NCBI GenBank assembly: GCA_949283205.1
Contig: CASDSD010000020.1
Location: forward strand, 1 to 64,000
Source of the DNA: an uncultured Alistipes sp.
Lineage (GTDB): Bacteria > Bacteroidota > Bacteroidia > Bacteroidales > Rikenellaceae
DNA: 64,000 bases
Direction of reading: 5' to 3'
Part shown: in pieces, positions 26,822 to 36,817 of the stretch
Layout: the number at the start of each line of letters is the position of its first letter
How positions within the stretch are numbered: the stretch's first letter is position 1
Made by a program: the position numbers and the translations under genes
Notes under the pieces: model-generated
The model's input: only the letters and a program-made list of their open reading frames with translations
The model's database searches: none
What the model was told of the DNA's origin: nothing

Positions 26822-28558
26822 ATGACATCAGGTTTCAAGGATATGGAGACACCCGAGCAGCCGAAACAGGCTCTTCCGCACATATCGGGATCGGAGGCGG
26901 TCATACGCTCGTTCCTGGCCGAGGGTGTGGATACCATCTTCGGCTATCCGGGCGGCGCCATCATTCCCGTCTACGACGCGCTCTACGACTATCGCGACAG
27001 GATAAACCACATTCTCGTGCGCCACGAGCAGTGCGCCGTGCATGCCGCGCAGGGTTATGCCCGCGCCAGCGGCAAGACGGGAGTATGTATCGTCACTTCG
27101 GGGCCGGGGGCCACAAACACCGTGACGGGACTGGCCGACGCCATGCTCGACTCGACGCCCATCGTACTCATAAGCGGACAGGTGGGATCGAAACTGCTCG
27201 GCACGGACGCCTTCCAGGAGATAAACTTCATCGAGATCACACAGTCGGTGACCAAGTGGAACTGTCAGGTGAAGCGTGCCGCCGACCTGCCCGAAGCCCT
27301 GGCCAGGGCATTCTACATAGCTTCGACGGGACGTCCGGGACCCGTGGTGGTGGACATCACGAAGGATGCGCAGGTCGGAATGCTCGACTTCGAGTACAAA
27401 CCCGTGCGATTCATACGCAGCTATCAGCCCCAGGCCGATATCGATGAGGACAAGATTCTCGAGGCGGTGCGCCTGATAAACTTCGCCCGCAAGCCCATGG
27501 CACTCGTGGGGCAGGGCGTGATCCTCGGCCATGCGGAGAAGGAGCTGCTCGCCTTCCTCGAAAAGAGCGGCATGCCCGCGGCGGCGACGCTGCTCGGGCT
27601 CTCGGCCCTGCCGTCGGACCACCCGCAGTATGTCGGCATGCTGGGCATGCACGGCAACTACGCCCCCAATATCAAGAACCGTGACTGCGACCTGCTGGTG
27701 GCCATCGGAATGCGTTTCGACGACCGCGTCACGGGCGACCCCTCGAACTTCGGCATCAACGCCAAGATCATACACCTCGAGATCGACCCCGCCGAGATAA
27801 ACAAGCTCGTCTATGCCGACGTGCCCGTGCTGGGGGATGTGAAGCAGACGCTTCCGATGATCACCGAGAAGATCTCGAAGTGCGACCACTCGAAATGGAT
27901 CGACGAATTCCGCGTATGCTACAACATCGAACGCGAGGACATAATCGAACCCGCCATCGAACGGCGCGGCCCGCACCTGCGCATGGGCGAGGTCGTGGAT
28001 GCCGTGGCACGGCAGTTCGATGACGCCATCCTTGTGACCGACGTCGGACAGCAGCAGATGTTCGCCTCGCGCTACTTCCGTTTCAAGCGCACGCGCAGCA
28101 TAATCACCTCGGGCGGTCTCGGGACAATGGGATTCGGTCTGCCCGCAGCGATCGGTGCCAAGATCGGCGCGCCGGAGCGCGATGTATGCCTCTTCGTTGG
28201 AGACGGGGGCCTGCAGATGACGCTTCAGGAGCTGGGAACGATATTCCAGTCGAACGTACCGGTGAAGATCGTCCTTATGAATAACGGCTTCCTGGGTATG
28301 GTGCGCCAGTGGCAGGAGCTCTTCTACGACCGCCGCTACTCGTTCACCGAGCTGACAAACCCCGACTTCGAGCTCATCGCCCGCGGCAACCATATACCCT
28401 ACCGCTGCATCGACAGCCACGAAGATCTGGACGACGCAATCACGGAAATGAAGGAGTGTCCTTCGGCCTTTCTGCTCGAGGTACGCGTCGAACGTGAGGA
28501 GAATGTATTCCCCATGGTACCGGCCGGCATGCCCGTAACCGACATACGTCTCGAATAA
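26822..28558 (+). CDS. ilvB: Acetolactate synthase large (catalytic) subunit
   Basis: Thiamine-diphosphate enzyme that condenses pyruvate with pyruvate or 2-oxobutyrate, the first common step. The 578-residue product shows the N-terminal FGYPGGAIIPVYDALYD, the catalytic Glu in ILVRHEQCAVHAAQGYAR, the FAD-binding middle (GMHGNYAPNIKNRDCDLLVAIGMRFDDR) and the C-terminal TPP motif GDGGLQMTLQELGT followed by MNNGFLGMVRQWQ. Met8 (26843) is an alternative start. The regulatory subunit gene follows 18 nt later. Confidence 0.97.
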   Translation: MTSGFKDMETPEQPKQALPHISGSEAVIRSFLAEGVDTIFGYPGGAIIPVYDALYDYRDRINHILVRHEQCAVHAAQGYARASGKTGVCIVTSGPGATNTVTGLADAMLDSTPIVLISGQVGSKLLGTDAFQEINFIEITQSVTKWNCQVKRAADLPEALARAFYIASTGRPGPVVVDITKDAQVGMLDFEYKPVRFIRSYQPQADIDEDKILEAVRLINFARKPMALVGQGVILGHAEKELLAFLEKSGMPAAATLLGLSALPSDHPQYVGMLGMHGNYAPNIKNRDCDLLVAIGMRFDDRVTGDPSNFGINAKIIHLEIDPAEINKLVYADVPVLGDVKQTLPMITEKISKCDHSKWIDEFRVCYNIEREDIIEPAIERRGPHLRMGEVVDAVARQFDDAILVTDVGQQQMFASRYFRFKRTRSIITSGGLGTMGFGLPAAIGAKIGAPERDVCLFVGDGGLQMTLQELGTIFQSNVPVKIVLMNNGFLGMVRQWQELFYDRRYSFTELTNPDFELIARGNHIPYRCIDSHEDLDDAITEMKECPSAFLLEVRVEREENVFPMVPAGMPVTDIRLE

Positions 28559-28576
28559 CGATTAAGCGCACACACG

Positions 28577-29155
28577 ATGGAAAAGGAGTTTATAATAATC
28601 ATATTTTCGGAGAACAAGGTGGGACTGCTCAGCCAGATAACCACCGTATTCACCCACCGCAACATCAACATCGAGTCGCTCACGGTATCGGAGTCCGCCA
28701 TCGAGGGGATATATAAATACACCATAATGGTGAAGAACGACCCCGACAAGGTGGAGAATCTCGTGAAACAGATCGAGAAGAAGATCGACGTGTTGAAGGT
28801 CTTCTGCTACACGCCCGACGAGGTGGTGCTTCAGGAGCTGGCACTCTACAAGGTGCAGCGCAGCCGCAATGTCGAGGATCTGGTGCGCCGCCACAACGTA
28901 CGCATCCTCGAGATACACGACGACTACATCGTTCTCGAGAAGACGGGACACCGCGACGAGATACGCGCCCTGTACCGCATGCTCGAACCCTACGGCGTAT
29001 ACCAGTTCGTACGGTCGGGACAGGTCGCCATAATCAAGTCGCGCCGCGAGCTGCTCAACGAGTATCTCGACTATGTCAACGACCGCTACCGTCGCTTCCT
29101 CGCCTCACAGCAGGATGGAGAGGCAGAGAATGGGGAACGGCAGGATCCGAAGTAA
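28577..29155 (+). CDS. ilvN: Acetolactate synthase small (regulatory) subunit
   Basis: Partner of IlvB that confers valine feedback control. 192 residues: N-terminal ACT domain (EFIIIIFSENKVGLLSQITTVFTHRNINIESLTVSES, about 4-75) and a C-terminal acetolactate-synthase small-subunit domain (about 80-170). The Asn-Ile-Glu-Ser-Leu segment is the valine-site signature. The last about 15 residues are charged and variable. It lies 18 nt after ilvB and 65 nt before ilvC. Confidence 0.94.
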   Translation: MEKEFIIIIFSENKVGLLSQITTVFTHRNINIESLTVSESAIEGIYKYTIMVKNDPDKVENLVKQIEKKIDVLKVFCYTPDEVVLQELALYKVQRSRNVEDLVRRHNVRILEIHDDYIVLEKTGHRDEIRALYRMLEPYGVYQFVRSGQVAIIKSRRELLNEYLDYVNDRYRRFLASQQDGEAENGERQDPK

Positions 29156-29220
29156 CGGACCGGCATACAGACATCAAACAGGAAAAAACTCAAAACTTTC
29201 AACTTAATATTACAAAAGTT

Positions 29221-30267
29221 ATGGCAAAGATCAATTTCGGCGGCGTCGAAGAGAACGTCGTAACACGTGAGGAGTATCCTCTGTCAAAAGCACTCGAAAC
29301 GCTCAAGGACGAGACCATCGCAGTGATCGGTTACGGAGTACAGGGCCCCGGACAGTCGCTCAACCTCAAGGATAACGGATTCAACGTCATCGTAGGCCAG
29401 CGCAAGGGAACCAAGAGCTGGGACAAGGCCGTAGCCGACGGCTGGGTACCGGGAGAGACGCTCTTCGATATCGAGGAGGCTGCCGAGCGCGGAACCATCA
29501 TCGAATACCTGCTCTCGGATGCCGGACAGATCGCCGTATGGCCCAAGATCAAGAAGCACCTCACCGCAGGCAAGGCCCTCTACTTCTCGCACGGCTTCGG
29601 CATCACCTACAAGGAGCGTACGGGCATCATACCTCCCGCCGACATCGACGTCATCCTCGTTGCCCCCAAGGGCTCGGGCACCTCGCTGCGCCGCATGTTC
29701 CTGCAGGGCCGCGGACTCAACTCAAGCTACGCCATCTTCCAGGACGCCACGGGCAAGGCATGGGACCGCGTCATCGCACTCGGTATCGGCGTAGGTTCGG
29801 GCTACCTGTTCGAGACCACGTTCAAGCGCGAGGTATACTCTGACCTTACGGGCGAGCGCGGAACCCTCATGGGCGCCATCCAGGGCATCTTCGCCGCACA
29901 GTACGACACCCTGCGCGCAAACGGACACACGCCGTCGGAGGCCTTCAACGAGACCATCGAGGAGCTCACGCAGAGCCTCATGCCCCTGATCGCCGAGAAC
30001 GGTATGGACTGGATGTACGCCAACTGCTCGACCACGGCACAGCGCGGCGCTCTGGACTGGTGGAAGAAGTTCCGCGATGCCACGCGTCCCGTCTTCGACG
30101 AGCTCTACCGCGAGGTTGCCGCAGGTAACGAGGCACAGCGCAGCATCGACTCGAACAGCCAGCCCGACTACCGTGTAAAACTCGAGGAGGAGTTGCGCGA
30201 GATGCGCGAGACGGAGATGTGGCAGGCCGGCGCCGTCGTGCGCAAGCTGCGTCCCGAAAATAACTAA
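29221..30267 (+). CDS. ilvC: Ketol-acid reductoisomerase
   Basis: Isomerises and reduces acetolactate and acetohydroxybutyrate with NAD(P)H. The 348-residue product has the Rossmann motif [15 protein letters not shown] (35-49), [37 protein letters not shown] with the acidic metal ligands, and a C-terminal knotted domain of class I length. GVQGPGQ instead of the common GSQGHAH is the form seen in Bacteroidota and eukaryote-like enzymes. Codon use is more biased than in neighbours, consistent with high expression. Confidence 0.97.
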   Translation: MAKINFGGVEENVVTREEYPLSKALETLKDETIAVIGYGVQGPGQSLNLKDNGFNVIVGQRKGTKSWDKAVADGWVPGETLFDIEEAAERGTIIEYLLSDAGQIAVWPKIKKHLTAGKALYFSHGFGITYKERTGIIPPADIDVILVAPKGSGTSLRRMFLQGRGLNSSYAIFQDATGKAWDRVIALGIGVGSGYLFETTFKREVYSDLTGERGTLMGAIQGIFAAQYDTLRANGHTPSEAFNETIEELTQSLMPLIAENGMDWMYANCSTTAQRGALDWWKKFRDATRPVFDELYREVAAGNEAQRSIDSNSQPDYRVKLEEELREMRETEMWQAGAVVRKLRPENN

Positions 30268-30282
30268 TCCCCACAGAAACCC

Positions 30283-30321
30283 GAACCGGCATCGGGTGCG
30301 GAAATGCCCCGGTGCCGGTTC
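30283..30321 (+). terminator. Stable intercistronic hairpin between ilvC and leuA
   Basis: 30283-30296 (GAACCGGCATCGGG) pairs with 30308-30321 (CCCGGTGCCGGTTC), 13 Watson-Crick pairs and one G-U, loop 11 nt. It starts 16 nt after the ilvC stop and ends 16 nt before the leuA ATG. No T-tract follows, so it may be a partial terminator, an mRNA-stability element or a processing site rather than a full stop. Confidence 0.6.
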
Positions 30322-30337
30322 TCAAATTACGCAGATC

Positions 30338-31834
30338 ATGAGCGAAAAAGTATATATCTTCGATACCACCCTCCGCGACGCGGAGCAGGTTCCGGGATGC
30401 CAGCTCAACACCATCGAGAAGATCGAGGTGGCACGGCAGCTCGAAAAATTGGGTGTGGACATCATCGAAGCGGGCTTTCCGATCTCGAGTCCGGGCGATT
30501 TCAACTCGGTGGTCGAGATCTCGAAGGCAGTGACGCGACCCGTCATCTGCGCCCTCACACGTGCCGTCAAAAAGGATATCGACGTGGCGGCACAATCGTT
30601 GGAGTTCGCCAAGCGTGGCCGTATCCATACGGGTATAGGCACCTCGACATACCATATCTACGAGAAGCTGCGCATGACCCCCGAAACGGTCATAGAGCAG
30701 GCCGTAGATGCGGTGAAGTATGCGCGCCGCTTCGTCGACGACGTGGAGTTCTACGCCGAGGATGCGGGACGCACCGAGAACGAGTTCCTCGCCCGCGTGG
30801 TTGAGGCCGTCATCGCCGCCGGCGCCACGGTGGTCAATATCCCCGACACGACGGGATACTGCCTGCCGAGCGAGTACGGAGCCAAGATCGCATACCTGAT
30901 GAACAACGTGCCCAACATAGACAAGGCCGTCATCTCGACACACTGCCACAACGATCTGGGCATGGCCACGGCCAACACCCTGGCCGCCGTCACAAACGGC
31001 GCCCGCCAGATGGAGGTGACGATAAACGGTCTGGGCGAGCGCGCCGGCAACACCGCCCTCGAGGAGGTGGTAATGGCCATCAAGTGCCACAAGAACCTCG
31101 ACTTCGAGGTCGGCATCGACACGCGCCAGATCGTGGCTACGAGCCGTCTGGTGTCGAACCTCATGCGCGTACCCGTACAGCCCAACAAGGCCATCGTGGG
31201 CCGCAACGCCTTCGCCCACTCGTCGGGCATACATCAGGACGGCGTACTCAAGAGCCGCGAGACCTACGAAATAATCGATCCGGAGGATGTTGGAGTTGAC
31301 CAGTCGAGCATCGTCCTCACGGCCCGCAGCGGCCGCGCGGCGCTCAAGCACCACCTCGCGGAGATAGGCTACACGCCCGAAGGCGAGGAGCTGGACGAAA
31401 TATACCAGCGTTTCCTGGAGCTGGCCGACAAGAAGAAGATGGTCACCACACGCGACCTGGAGGTTCTCGTAGGTACGGCCGCCTCACGCCGCCGCATGAG
31501 CATGCAGCTCACCGCGCTGCAGGTCGTATGCGGCAAGTCGAGCATACCGACGGCCACGGTGCAGCTCAGCTTCGACGGTGACACCTTCACCGAGACGGCG
31601 AGCGGCAACGGTCCCGTGGATGCGGCCATCACCGCCGTGAAGAACATCACCAAGCGTCGTGTGCATATCGAGGAGTTCCTCGTGCAGGCCATCACGCGCG
31701 GCAGCGACGACCTGGGCAAGGTACACATACAGATCTCGCACAAGGGCAAGACCTATCACGGGTTCGGAGCCAACACGGACATCGTGACCGCATCGGTGGA
31801 GTCGTTCATAGACGCCATCTCGAAAATAGCTTAA
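30338..31834 (+). CDS. leuA: 2-isopropylmalate synthase
   Basis: Condenses 2-ketoisovalerate with acetyl-CoA, committing carbon to leucine. The 498-residue product has an N-terminal HMGL-like TIM barrel with [13 protein letters not shown] (8-20) and the metal motif [15 protein letters not shown] (about 204-218), a linker, and the C-terminal LeuA dimer/regulatory domain (about 380-498, [20 protein letters not shown]). Ala15 occupies the position of the near-invariant Gly in the LRDGEQ signature. The ATG at 30338 begins the family start; upstream codons lie in the hairpin. Confidence 0.95.
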   Translation: MSEKVYIFDTTLRDAEQVPGCQLNTIEKIEVARQLEKLGVDIIEAGFPISSPGDFNSVVEISKAVTRPVICALTRAVKKDIDVAAQSLEFAKRGRIHTGIGTSTYHIYEKLRMTPETVIEQAVDAVKYARRFVDDVEFYAEDAGRTENEFLARVVEAVIAAGATVVNIPDTTGYCLPSEYGAKIAYLMNNVPNIDKAVISTHCHNDLGMATANTLAAVTNGARQMEVTINGLGERAGNTALEEVVMAIKCHKNLDFEVGIDTRQIVATSRLVSNLMRVPVQPNKAIVGRNAFAHSSGIHQDGVLKSRETYEIIDPEDVGVDQSSIVLTARSGRAALKHHLAEIGYTPEGEELDEIYQRFLELADKKKMVTTRDLEVLVGTAASRRRMSMQLTALQVVCGKSSIPTATVQLSFDGDTFTETASGNGPVDAAITAVKNITKRRVHIEEFLVQAITRGSDDLGKVHIQISHKGKTYHGFGANTDIVTASVESFIDAISKIA

Positions 31835-31850
31835 CAAATACGACAGGCAG

Positions 31851-33242
31851 ATGAATACGCTTTTCGACAAGATATGGGACGCACACACGGTGAAGGTCCT
31901 CGACGGAGACTCGTGCGTACTCTACATTGACCGCGAGTATATACACGAAGTGACCAGTCCCCAGGCCTTCGCCTCGCTGCGCGAGCGCGGCACAGGGGTC
32001 TTCCGCCCTTCGCAGGTTACGGCCAGCCCCGACCACAACATTCCCACGCTCAACCAGCACCTGCCCATAGCCGACCCGCAGTCGGCCGAGCAGGTGGCGG
32101 CACTCTACCGCAACTGCGCCGAGAACGGGATCACAATCTTCCCGATAGGGTCGCCGCGCAACGGCATAATCCACGTCATAGGGCCCGAAACGGGGCTCAC
32201 GCAGCCCGGCATGACCATCGTCTGCGGCGACAGCCACACCTCGACGCACGGCGCCCTGGGCTGCATAGCCTTCGGCATAGGCACCAGCGAGGTGGAGATG
32301 GCCCTCGCCTCGCAGTGTATCCTGCAGTCGAAGCCGAAAAGCATGCGCATAAACGTCGAGGGAGAGTTGCGGCCGGGCGTCTGCTCGAAGGACATCATCC
32401 TCTACATCATCTCGAAGATCGGCACGGGCGGCGGTACGGGACACTTCGTCGAGTTCGCCGGCTCGGCCATACAGTCGCTCTCGATGGAGGCGCGCATGAC
32501 CGTCTGCAACATGAGCATCGAGATGGGGGCCCGCGGCGGCATGATCGCCCCCGACGAGACCACCTTCGACTACCTCAAGGGGCGCGAGTTCGCCCCGCAG
32601 GGCAAGGCGTGGGACGAGGCCGTGGAGCGGTGGCGCACCCTGCGCTCGGACGACGATGCCGTCTTCGACAGGGAGGTCACGTTCGACGCCGCCGACATCG
32701 AGCCGATGATAACCTACGGCACAAACCCCTCGATGGGGGTTGCCGTGGGTGGCGAGATACCCGCAGCGACGGGAGATGCCGCAGCCCGCGCATCGTTCGA
32801 CAAGGCATTGGAATACATGGTATTCCATTCAGGCGAGAAGATGCTCGGCAAGAAGGTCGACTATGTCTTCGTCGGCAGCTGTACGAACGGCCGCATCGAG
32901 GACCTGCGGGCCTTCGCCTCGATAGTCAAGGGGCGCAGGAAGGCCCCCGGCGTGACGGCATGGATCGTCCCGGGCAGCAAGCAGGTCGAGCGCCAGGCCA
33001 TCGAGGAGGGCCTGCGCGACATCCTCGAGGAGGCGGGCTTCACGCTGCGCCAACCCGGATGTTCGGCATGCCTTGCGATGAACGACGACAAGATCCCGGC
33101 AGGGAAATATTGTGTCGCCACCTCGAACCGCAACTTCGAGGGGCGTCAGGGCCCCGCGGCACGCACGATGCTCGCCGGTCCGCTCGTAGCGGCCGCCGCT
33201 GCCGTGACAGGCGTGGTGACGGACCCGCGCAGCCTCATGTAA
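31851..33242 (+). CDS. leuC: 3-isopropylmalate dehydratase large subunit
   Basis: Aconitase-family subunit carrying the [4Fe-4S] cluster that isomerises isopropylmalate. 463 residues with [41 protein letters not shown], and the cluster ligands Cys344 in VGSCTNGR and Cys404 and Cys407 in [19 protein letters not shown] near the C-terminus is typical. Starts 16 nt after leuA and is followed 19 nt later by its small subunit. Confidence 0.97.
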   Translation: MNTLFDKIWDAHTVKVLDGDSCVLYIDREYIHEVTSPQAFASLRERGTGVFRPSQVTASPDHNIPTLNQHLPIADPQSAEQVAALYRNCAENGITIFPIGSPRNGIIHVIGPETGLTQPGMTIVCGDSHTSTHGALGCIAFGIGTSEVEMALASQCILQSKPKSMRINVEGELRPGVCSKDIILYIISKIGTGGGTGHFVEFAGSAIQSLSMEARMTVCNMSIEMGARGGMIAPDETTFDYLKGREFAPQGKAWDEAVERWRTLRSDDDAVFDREVTFDAADIEPMITYGTNPSMGVAVGGEIPAATGDAAARASFDKALEYMVFHSGEKMLGKKVDYVFVGSCTNGRIEDLRAFASIVKGRRKAPGVTAWIVPGSKQVERQAIEEGLRDILEEAGFTLRQPGCSACLAMNDDKIPAGKYCVATSNRNFEGRQGPAARTMLAGPLVAAAAAVTGVVTDPRSLM

Positions 33243-33261
33243 CATCCCACAGAAAAGAGCC

Positions 33262-33852
33262 ATGAGAAACAAATTCACAACACTCACATCGACAGCCGTG
33301 CCCCTGCCGATAGAGAATATCGACACCGACCAGATCATTCCGGCACGCTTCCTCAAGGCCACCACGCGCGAGGGCTTCGGCGCAAACCTCTTCCGTGACT
33401 GGCGTTACGACGCCGCCGGCAACCCCAAGAGCGACTTCGTCCTCAACTCGCCCCGCTACGGCGGCGAGATCCTCGTCGCGGGCAAGAACTTCGGCTGCGG
33501 CTCGAGCCGCGAACATGCCGCATGGGCCATCGCCGGTGCGGGCTTCCGGGCCGTGGTGTCGAGTTTCTTCGCCGACATCTTCCGCAACAACGCCCTCAAC
33601 AACGGGCTGCTGCCCGTGACGGTAAGCGAGGCCATGCTCGCCGACATTTTCGCCGCCGTGGAGCGCGACCCCGCAACGCAGCTGAAGATAGACCTCGAGG
33701 CGCAGACGATCGAGATCGTCGGCACCGGCCGCCGCGAGTCGTTCGAGATAACGGCATACAAGAAGCAGTGCCTGATGAACGGCTACGACGATGTGGACTA
33801 TCTTGTGAGCATACGCCCCGAGATCGAGGCCTTCGAGCATAAGCGCCGCTGA
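33262..33852 (+). CDS. leuD: 3-isopropylmalate dehydratase small subunit
   Basis: Swivel-domain partner of LeuC. 196 residues with [23 protein letters not shown] at the start, [19 protein letters not shown] as substrate-binding loop, and [18 protein letters not shown]. Length and motif order fit LeuD. 115 bp separate it from leuB, the widest gap within the operon; I see no promoter or terminator there. Confidence 0.97.
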   Translation: MRNKFTTLTSTAVPLPIENIDTDQIIPARFLKATTREGFGANLFRDWRYDAAGNPKSDFVLNSPRYGGEILVAGKNFGCGSSREHAAWAIAGAGFRAVVSSFFADIFRNNALNNGLLPVTVSEAMLADIFAAVERDPATQLKIDLEAQTIEIVGTGRRESFEITAYKKQCLMNGYDDVDYLVSIRPEIEAFEHKRR

Positions 33853-33967
33853 CATCGAAACAGCCGCGAGACCGGCGACATCGGCTGTCTGCCCGCCGCA
33901 GCACGGCAGCAGGGAGGCACATACGCCCGCAAAGGGTAAAAACAACACACGCAAAACCGACAAAACG

Positions 33968-35047
33968 ATGAAAAAGATAAAGATTGCCGTACTTCCTGGT
34001 GACGGCATAGGGCCCGAGATCGTGGCACAGGCCGTAAAGGCGGTCGATGCCGCAGCCGCCCGCTTCGGATACGAGCCGCAATATACCCACGCGGTAGTGG
34101 GCGCCGCCGCCATAGACGCCGTAGGCGACCCCTATCCCGAAGCGACGCACAAGACATGCATGGAGGCCGACGCCGTACTGTTCGGCGCCATCGGCGACCC
34201 GCGTTTCGACAACAACCCCAATGCCAGGGTACGTCCCGAGCAGGGTCTGCTCGCCATGCGCAAGAAGCTGGGGCTGTTTGCCAACCTGCGTCCCGTGACC
34301 ACCTTCGCCACGCTGCTGCACCGTTCGCCGCTGCGTGCCGACCTTGTGGAGGGGGCCGACTTCCTCTGTGTGCGCGAGCTGACGGGAGGGCTCTATTTCG
34401 GGCGTCCGCAGGGCCGCTCGGAGGATGGCACCACGGCATACGACACGTGCGTATACACGCGCGCCGAGATCGAGCGCATCTGCCGCCTCGGATTCGAGTA
34501 TGCGGCCAAGCGCCGCGGCAAGCTCACCGTGGTGGACAAGGCCAACGTACTGGCCACGTCGCGCCTGTGGCGCGAGACGGCACAGAGCCTCGCCGCAGAA
34601 TATCCCTCGGTCGAGACCGAGTTCATGTTCGTGGACAACGCCGCCATGAAGATCATACAGCAGCCGCGCCACTTCGACGTCATCGTCACGGAGAACATGT
34701 TCGGCGACATCCTCACCGACGAGGCGAGTGTAATAACGGGATCGCTCGGACTGCTCCCCTCGGCCTCGATAGGCACGGGGACCTCGCTCTTCGAGCCCAT
34801 ACACGGATCCTACCCGCAGGCGGCGGGCAAGAACATAGCCAACCCCGTTGCCACGATCCTGTCGGCGGCGATGATGTTCGAGTACGCCTTCTCGGACATG
34901 GAGGCCGGCGCCGCGATACGCCGTGCCGTGGATGCCTCGATACGCGAGAACTTCACCACGGAGGACATAGCCGCCGAGGGTGTCACGCCGCGCTCGACAA
35001 CCGAGGTGGGCGATTTCATCGCGCAGCGCATCGCCGCAGGCGAGTGA
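33968..35047 (+). CDS. leuB: 3-isopropylmalate dehydrogenase
   Basis: Oxidises and decarboxylates 3-isopropylmalate using NAD and a divalent metal. 359 residues: [57 protein letters not shown] with substrate arginines, [10 protein letters not shown], and the signature [20 protein letters not shown] followed by [13 protein letters not shown]. All are diagnostic of LeuB. It is followed 28 nt later by ilvA. Confidence 0.97.
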   Translation: MKKIKIAVLPGDGIGPEIVAQAVKAVDAAAARFGYEPQYTHAVVGAAAIDAVGDPYPEATHKTCMEADAVLFGAIGDPRFDNNPNARVRPEQGLLAMRKKLGLFANLRPVTTFATLLHRSPLRADLVEGADFLCVRELTGGLYFGRPQGRSEDGTTAYDTCVYTRAEIERICRLGFEYAAKRRGKLTVVDKANVLATSRLWRETAQSLAAEYPSVETEFMFVDNAAMKIIQQPRHFDVIVTENMFGDILTDEASVITGSLGLLPSASIGTGTSLFEPIHGSYPQAAGKNIANPVATILSAAMMFEYAFSDMEAGAAIRRAVDASIRENFTTEDIAAEGVTPRSTTEVGDFIAQRIAAGE

Positions 35048-35075
35048 ACATACACGCAAAACACTACCCACAGAG

Positions 35076-36344
35076 ATGAGTAACGAAACCAAAAAATATT
35101 TCCCGGCGCTGAACGACATCATGACCGCCGAGCATACACTCGGCGAGATACTCTCGCCCACGCCCCTCATGACGAACCGCAACCTCTCGGACCGTTACGG
35201 GGCCAACGTGATGCTCAAGCGCGAGGATCTTCAGGTCGTGCGTTCGTACAAGATACGCGGCGCATACAACAAGATCAAGTCCCTGACTCCCGAGCAGACG
35301 GCCAAGGGCATCGTCTGCGCCAGCGCGGGCAACCATGCGCAGGGTGTGGCGCTCTCGTGCAACAAGCTGGGCATCGAGGGCAAGATATTCATGCCCGTGA
35401 CCACGCCCAAGCAGAAGATCAACCAGGTGAAGATGTTCGGCGGCAGCGCCGTGGAGGTGGTGCTCTCGGGCGACACCTTCGACGAGTCGAACACGGCCGC
35501 CATGGAGACCTGCGAGCGCGAAGGCAAGACCTTCATCCCGCCCTTCAACGACCCCAAGATCATCGAGGGACAGGGTACCGTGGGACTCGAGATACTGCAG
35601 CAGAGCCGTGCCGCCGTAGACTACATATTCGTTCCTATCGGCGGCGGCGGCCTCGCCTCGGGCATAGGCAGCGTATACAGGCAGATGTCGCCCCAGACCA
35701 AGATCATAGGCGTCGAGCCCGCGGGTGCCGCCGGCATGAAGCTCTCGATCGAGCGGGGCGAGGTGACGGAGCTGGACCATGTGGACAAGTTCGTCGACGG
35801 TGCCGCCGTGCAGCGCGTGGGCGACCTGACGTTCGACATATGCCGGCAGGTGCTCGACGACATAGTGACGGTACCCGAGGGCAAGGTCTGCACCACGATA
35901 CTCTCGCTCTACAACTTCGACGCCATCGTGGCGGAGCCGGCCGGGGCCCTGAGCATCAGCGCCCTCGACCTATGCCGCGACATGATACGCGGCAAGAACG
36001 TCGTCTGCATCGTCAGCGGCAGCAACAACGACATCGTGCGCATGGAGGACATAAAGGAACGATCGTTGCTGTATGAGGGTCTGAAGCACTACTTCGTGGT
36101 GCACTTCCCGCAGAGGGCGGGCGCCCTGCAGGATTTCGTGAGCAAGGTCCTCGGGCCCAACGACGACATCACATACTTCGAGTACAAGAAGAAGACCAAC
36201 CGCGAGAAGGGTCCCGTACTCATCGGCATCGAGCTGCAGAACCGCGACGACTTCGCCGGCCTGACCGAGCGCATGAAACGCAACGACATCGTCTATGAGT
36301 ATCTGAACGACAACCCGGGCCTGTTCGAGTTCCTTATCGGATAG
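35076..36344 (+). CDS. ilvA: Threonine ammonia-lyase (single ACT-like domain form)
   Basis: PLP enzyme that makes 2-oxobutyrate, the isoleucine precursor. 422 residues: PLP lysine Lys59 in SYKIRGAYNKI, SAGNHAQGVALSC, PIGGGGLASGIGSVY as the phosphate-binding Gly loop, and VSGSNNDI. A single C-terminal ACT-like domain (about 335-422, HYFVVHFPQRAGALQDFV) suggests isoleucine regulation with one effector domain rather than the two of E. coli IlvA. The ATG at 35076 is chosen because the upstream open frame overlaps leuB. Being last in the operon puts all steps from threonine to isoleucine except transamination under the same attenuator. Confidence 0.93.
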   Translation: MSNETKKYFPALNDIMTAEHTLGEILSPTPLMTNRNLSDRYGANVMLKREDLQVVRSYKIRGAYNKIKSLTPEQTAKGIVCASAGNHAQGVALSCNKLGIEGKIFMPVTTPKQKINQVKMFGGSAVEVVLSGDTFDESNTAAMETCEREGKTFIPPFNDPKIIEGQGTVGLEILQQSRAAVDYIFVPIGGGGLASGIGSVYRQMSPQTKIIGVEPAGAAGMKLSIERGEVTELDHVDKFVDGAAVQRVGDLTFDICRQVLDDIVTVPEGKVCTTILSLYNFDAIVAEPAGALSISALDLCRDMIRGKNVVCIVSGSNNDIVRMEDIKERSLLYEGLKHYFVVHFPQRAGALQDFVSKVLGPNDDITYFEYKKKTNREKGPVLIGIELQNRDDFAGLTERMKRNDIVYEYLNDNPGLFEFLIG

Positions 36345-36374
36345 GCGGATGCAAACACACAAAACCGACGCAAC

Positions 36375-36749
36375 ATGAATATTCTCGGCAACATCATCTG
36401 GATCCTCTTCGGCGGCATCTTCATCGCGCTGGAGTACATCATCGGCGGGGCGCTGCTGTGTCTCACCATCGTGGGAATACCTTTCGGCATTCAAGTCATG
36501 CAGTTGGGGCTTTTCGCCCTGTGGCCCTTCGGCGGCGAGGTGGTCCCGACCGCAACATCGACGGGGTGTCTCTCCACGCTGCTCAATATCATATGGATAT
36601 TCATCGGCGGGATATGGATCGCCCTCTCGCACCTCGTGCTGGGAGTGATCTTCTGCATCACCATCATCGGCATACCGTTCGGGCTGCAGCACTTCAAACT
36701 CATGAGCTATGCCCTCGTACCCTTCGGCCGCACCGTCGTGCGCCGGTAA
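36375..36749 (+). CDS. YccF-domain membrane protein
   Basis: A 124-residue inner-membrane protein built of two repeats of the YccF unit: NIIWILFGGIFIALEYIIGGALLCLTIVGIPFGIQ near the N-terminus and NIIWIFIGGIWIALSHLVLGVIFCITIIGIPFGLQ near the C-terminus. Function unknown. It starts 30 nt after ilvA and may be read through from the ilv-leu operon; a strong terminator follows. Confidence 0.9.
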   Translation: MNILGNIIWILFGGIFIALEYIIGGALLCLTIVGIPFGIQVMQLGLFALWPFGGEVVPTATSTGCLSTLLNIIWIFIGGIWIALSHLVLGVIFCITIIGIPFGLQHFKLMSYALVPFGRTVVRR

Positions 36750-36765
36750 GGTAAAGCGCAATAAA

Positions 36766-36800
36766 ACCGGAGGCGGATGTTGTTCACATCCGCCTCCGGT
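36766..36800. terminator. Bidirectional terminator after the ilv-leu operon
   Basis: ACCGGAGGCGGATGT (36766-36780) pairs perfectly with ACATCCGCCTCCGGT (36786-36800), 15 bp, loop TGTTC. It lies between the plus-strand yccF-like gene and the minus-strand malQ (ends 36818). A and T tracts flank both sides. Confidence 0.8.
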
Positions 36801-36817
36801 CATTTCATGCAATACCG

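Noticed and set aside
29221-30267. ilvC as a pseudogene because GVQGPGQ differs from the classic NADPH loop
   Set aside because: The frame is full length with all metal-binding residues, and this loop variant is usual in Bacteroidota.
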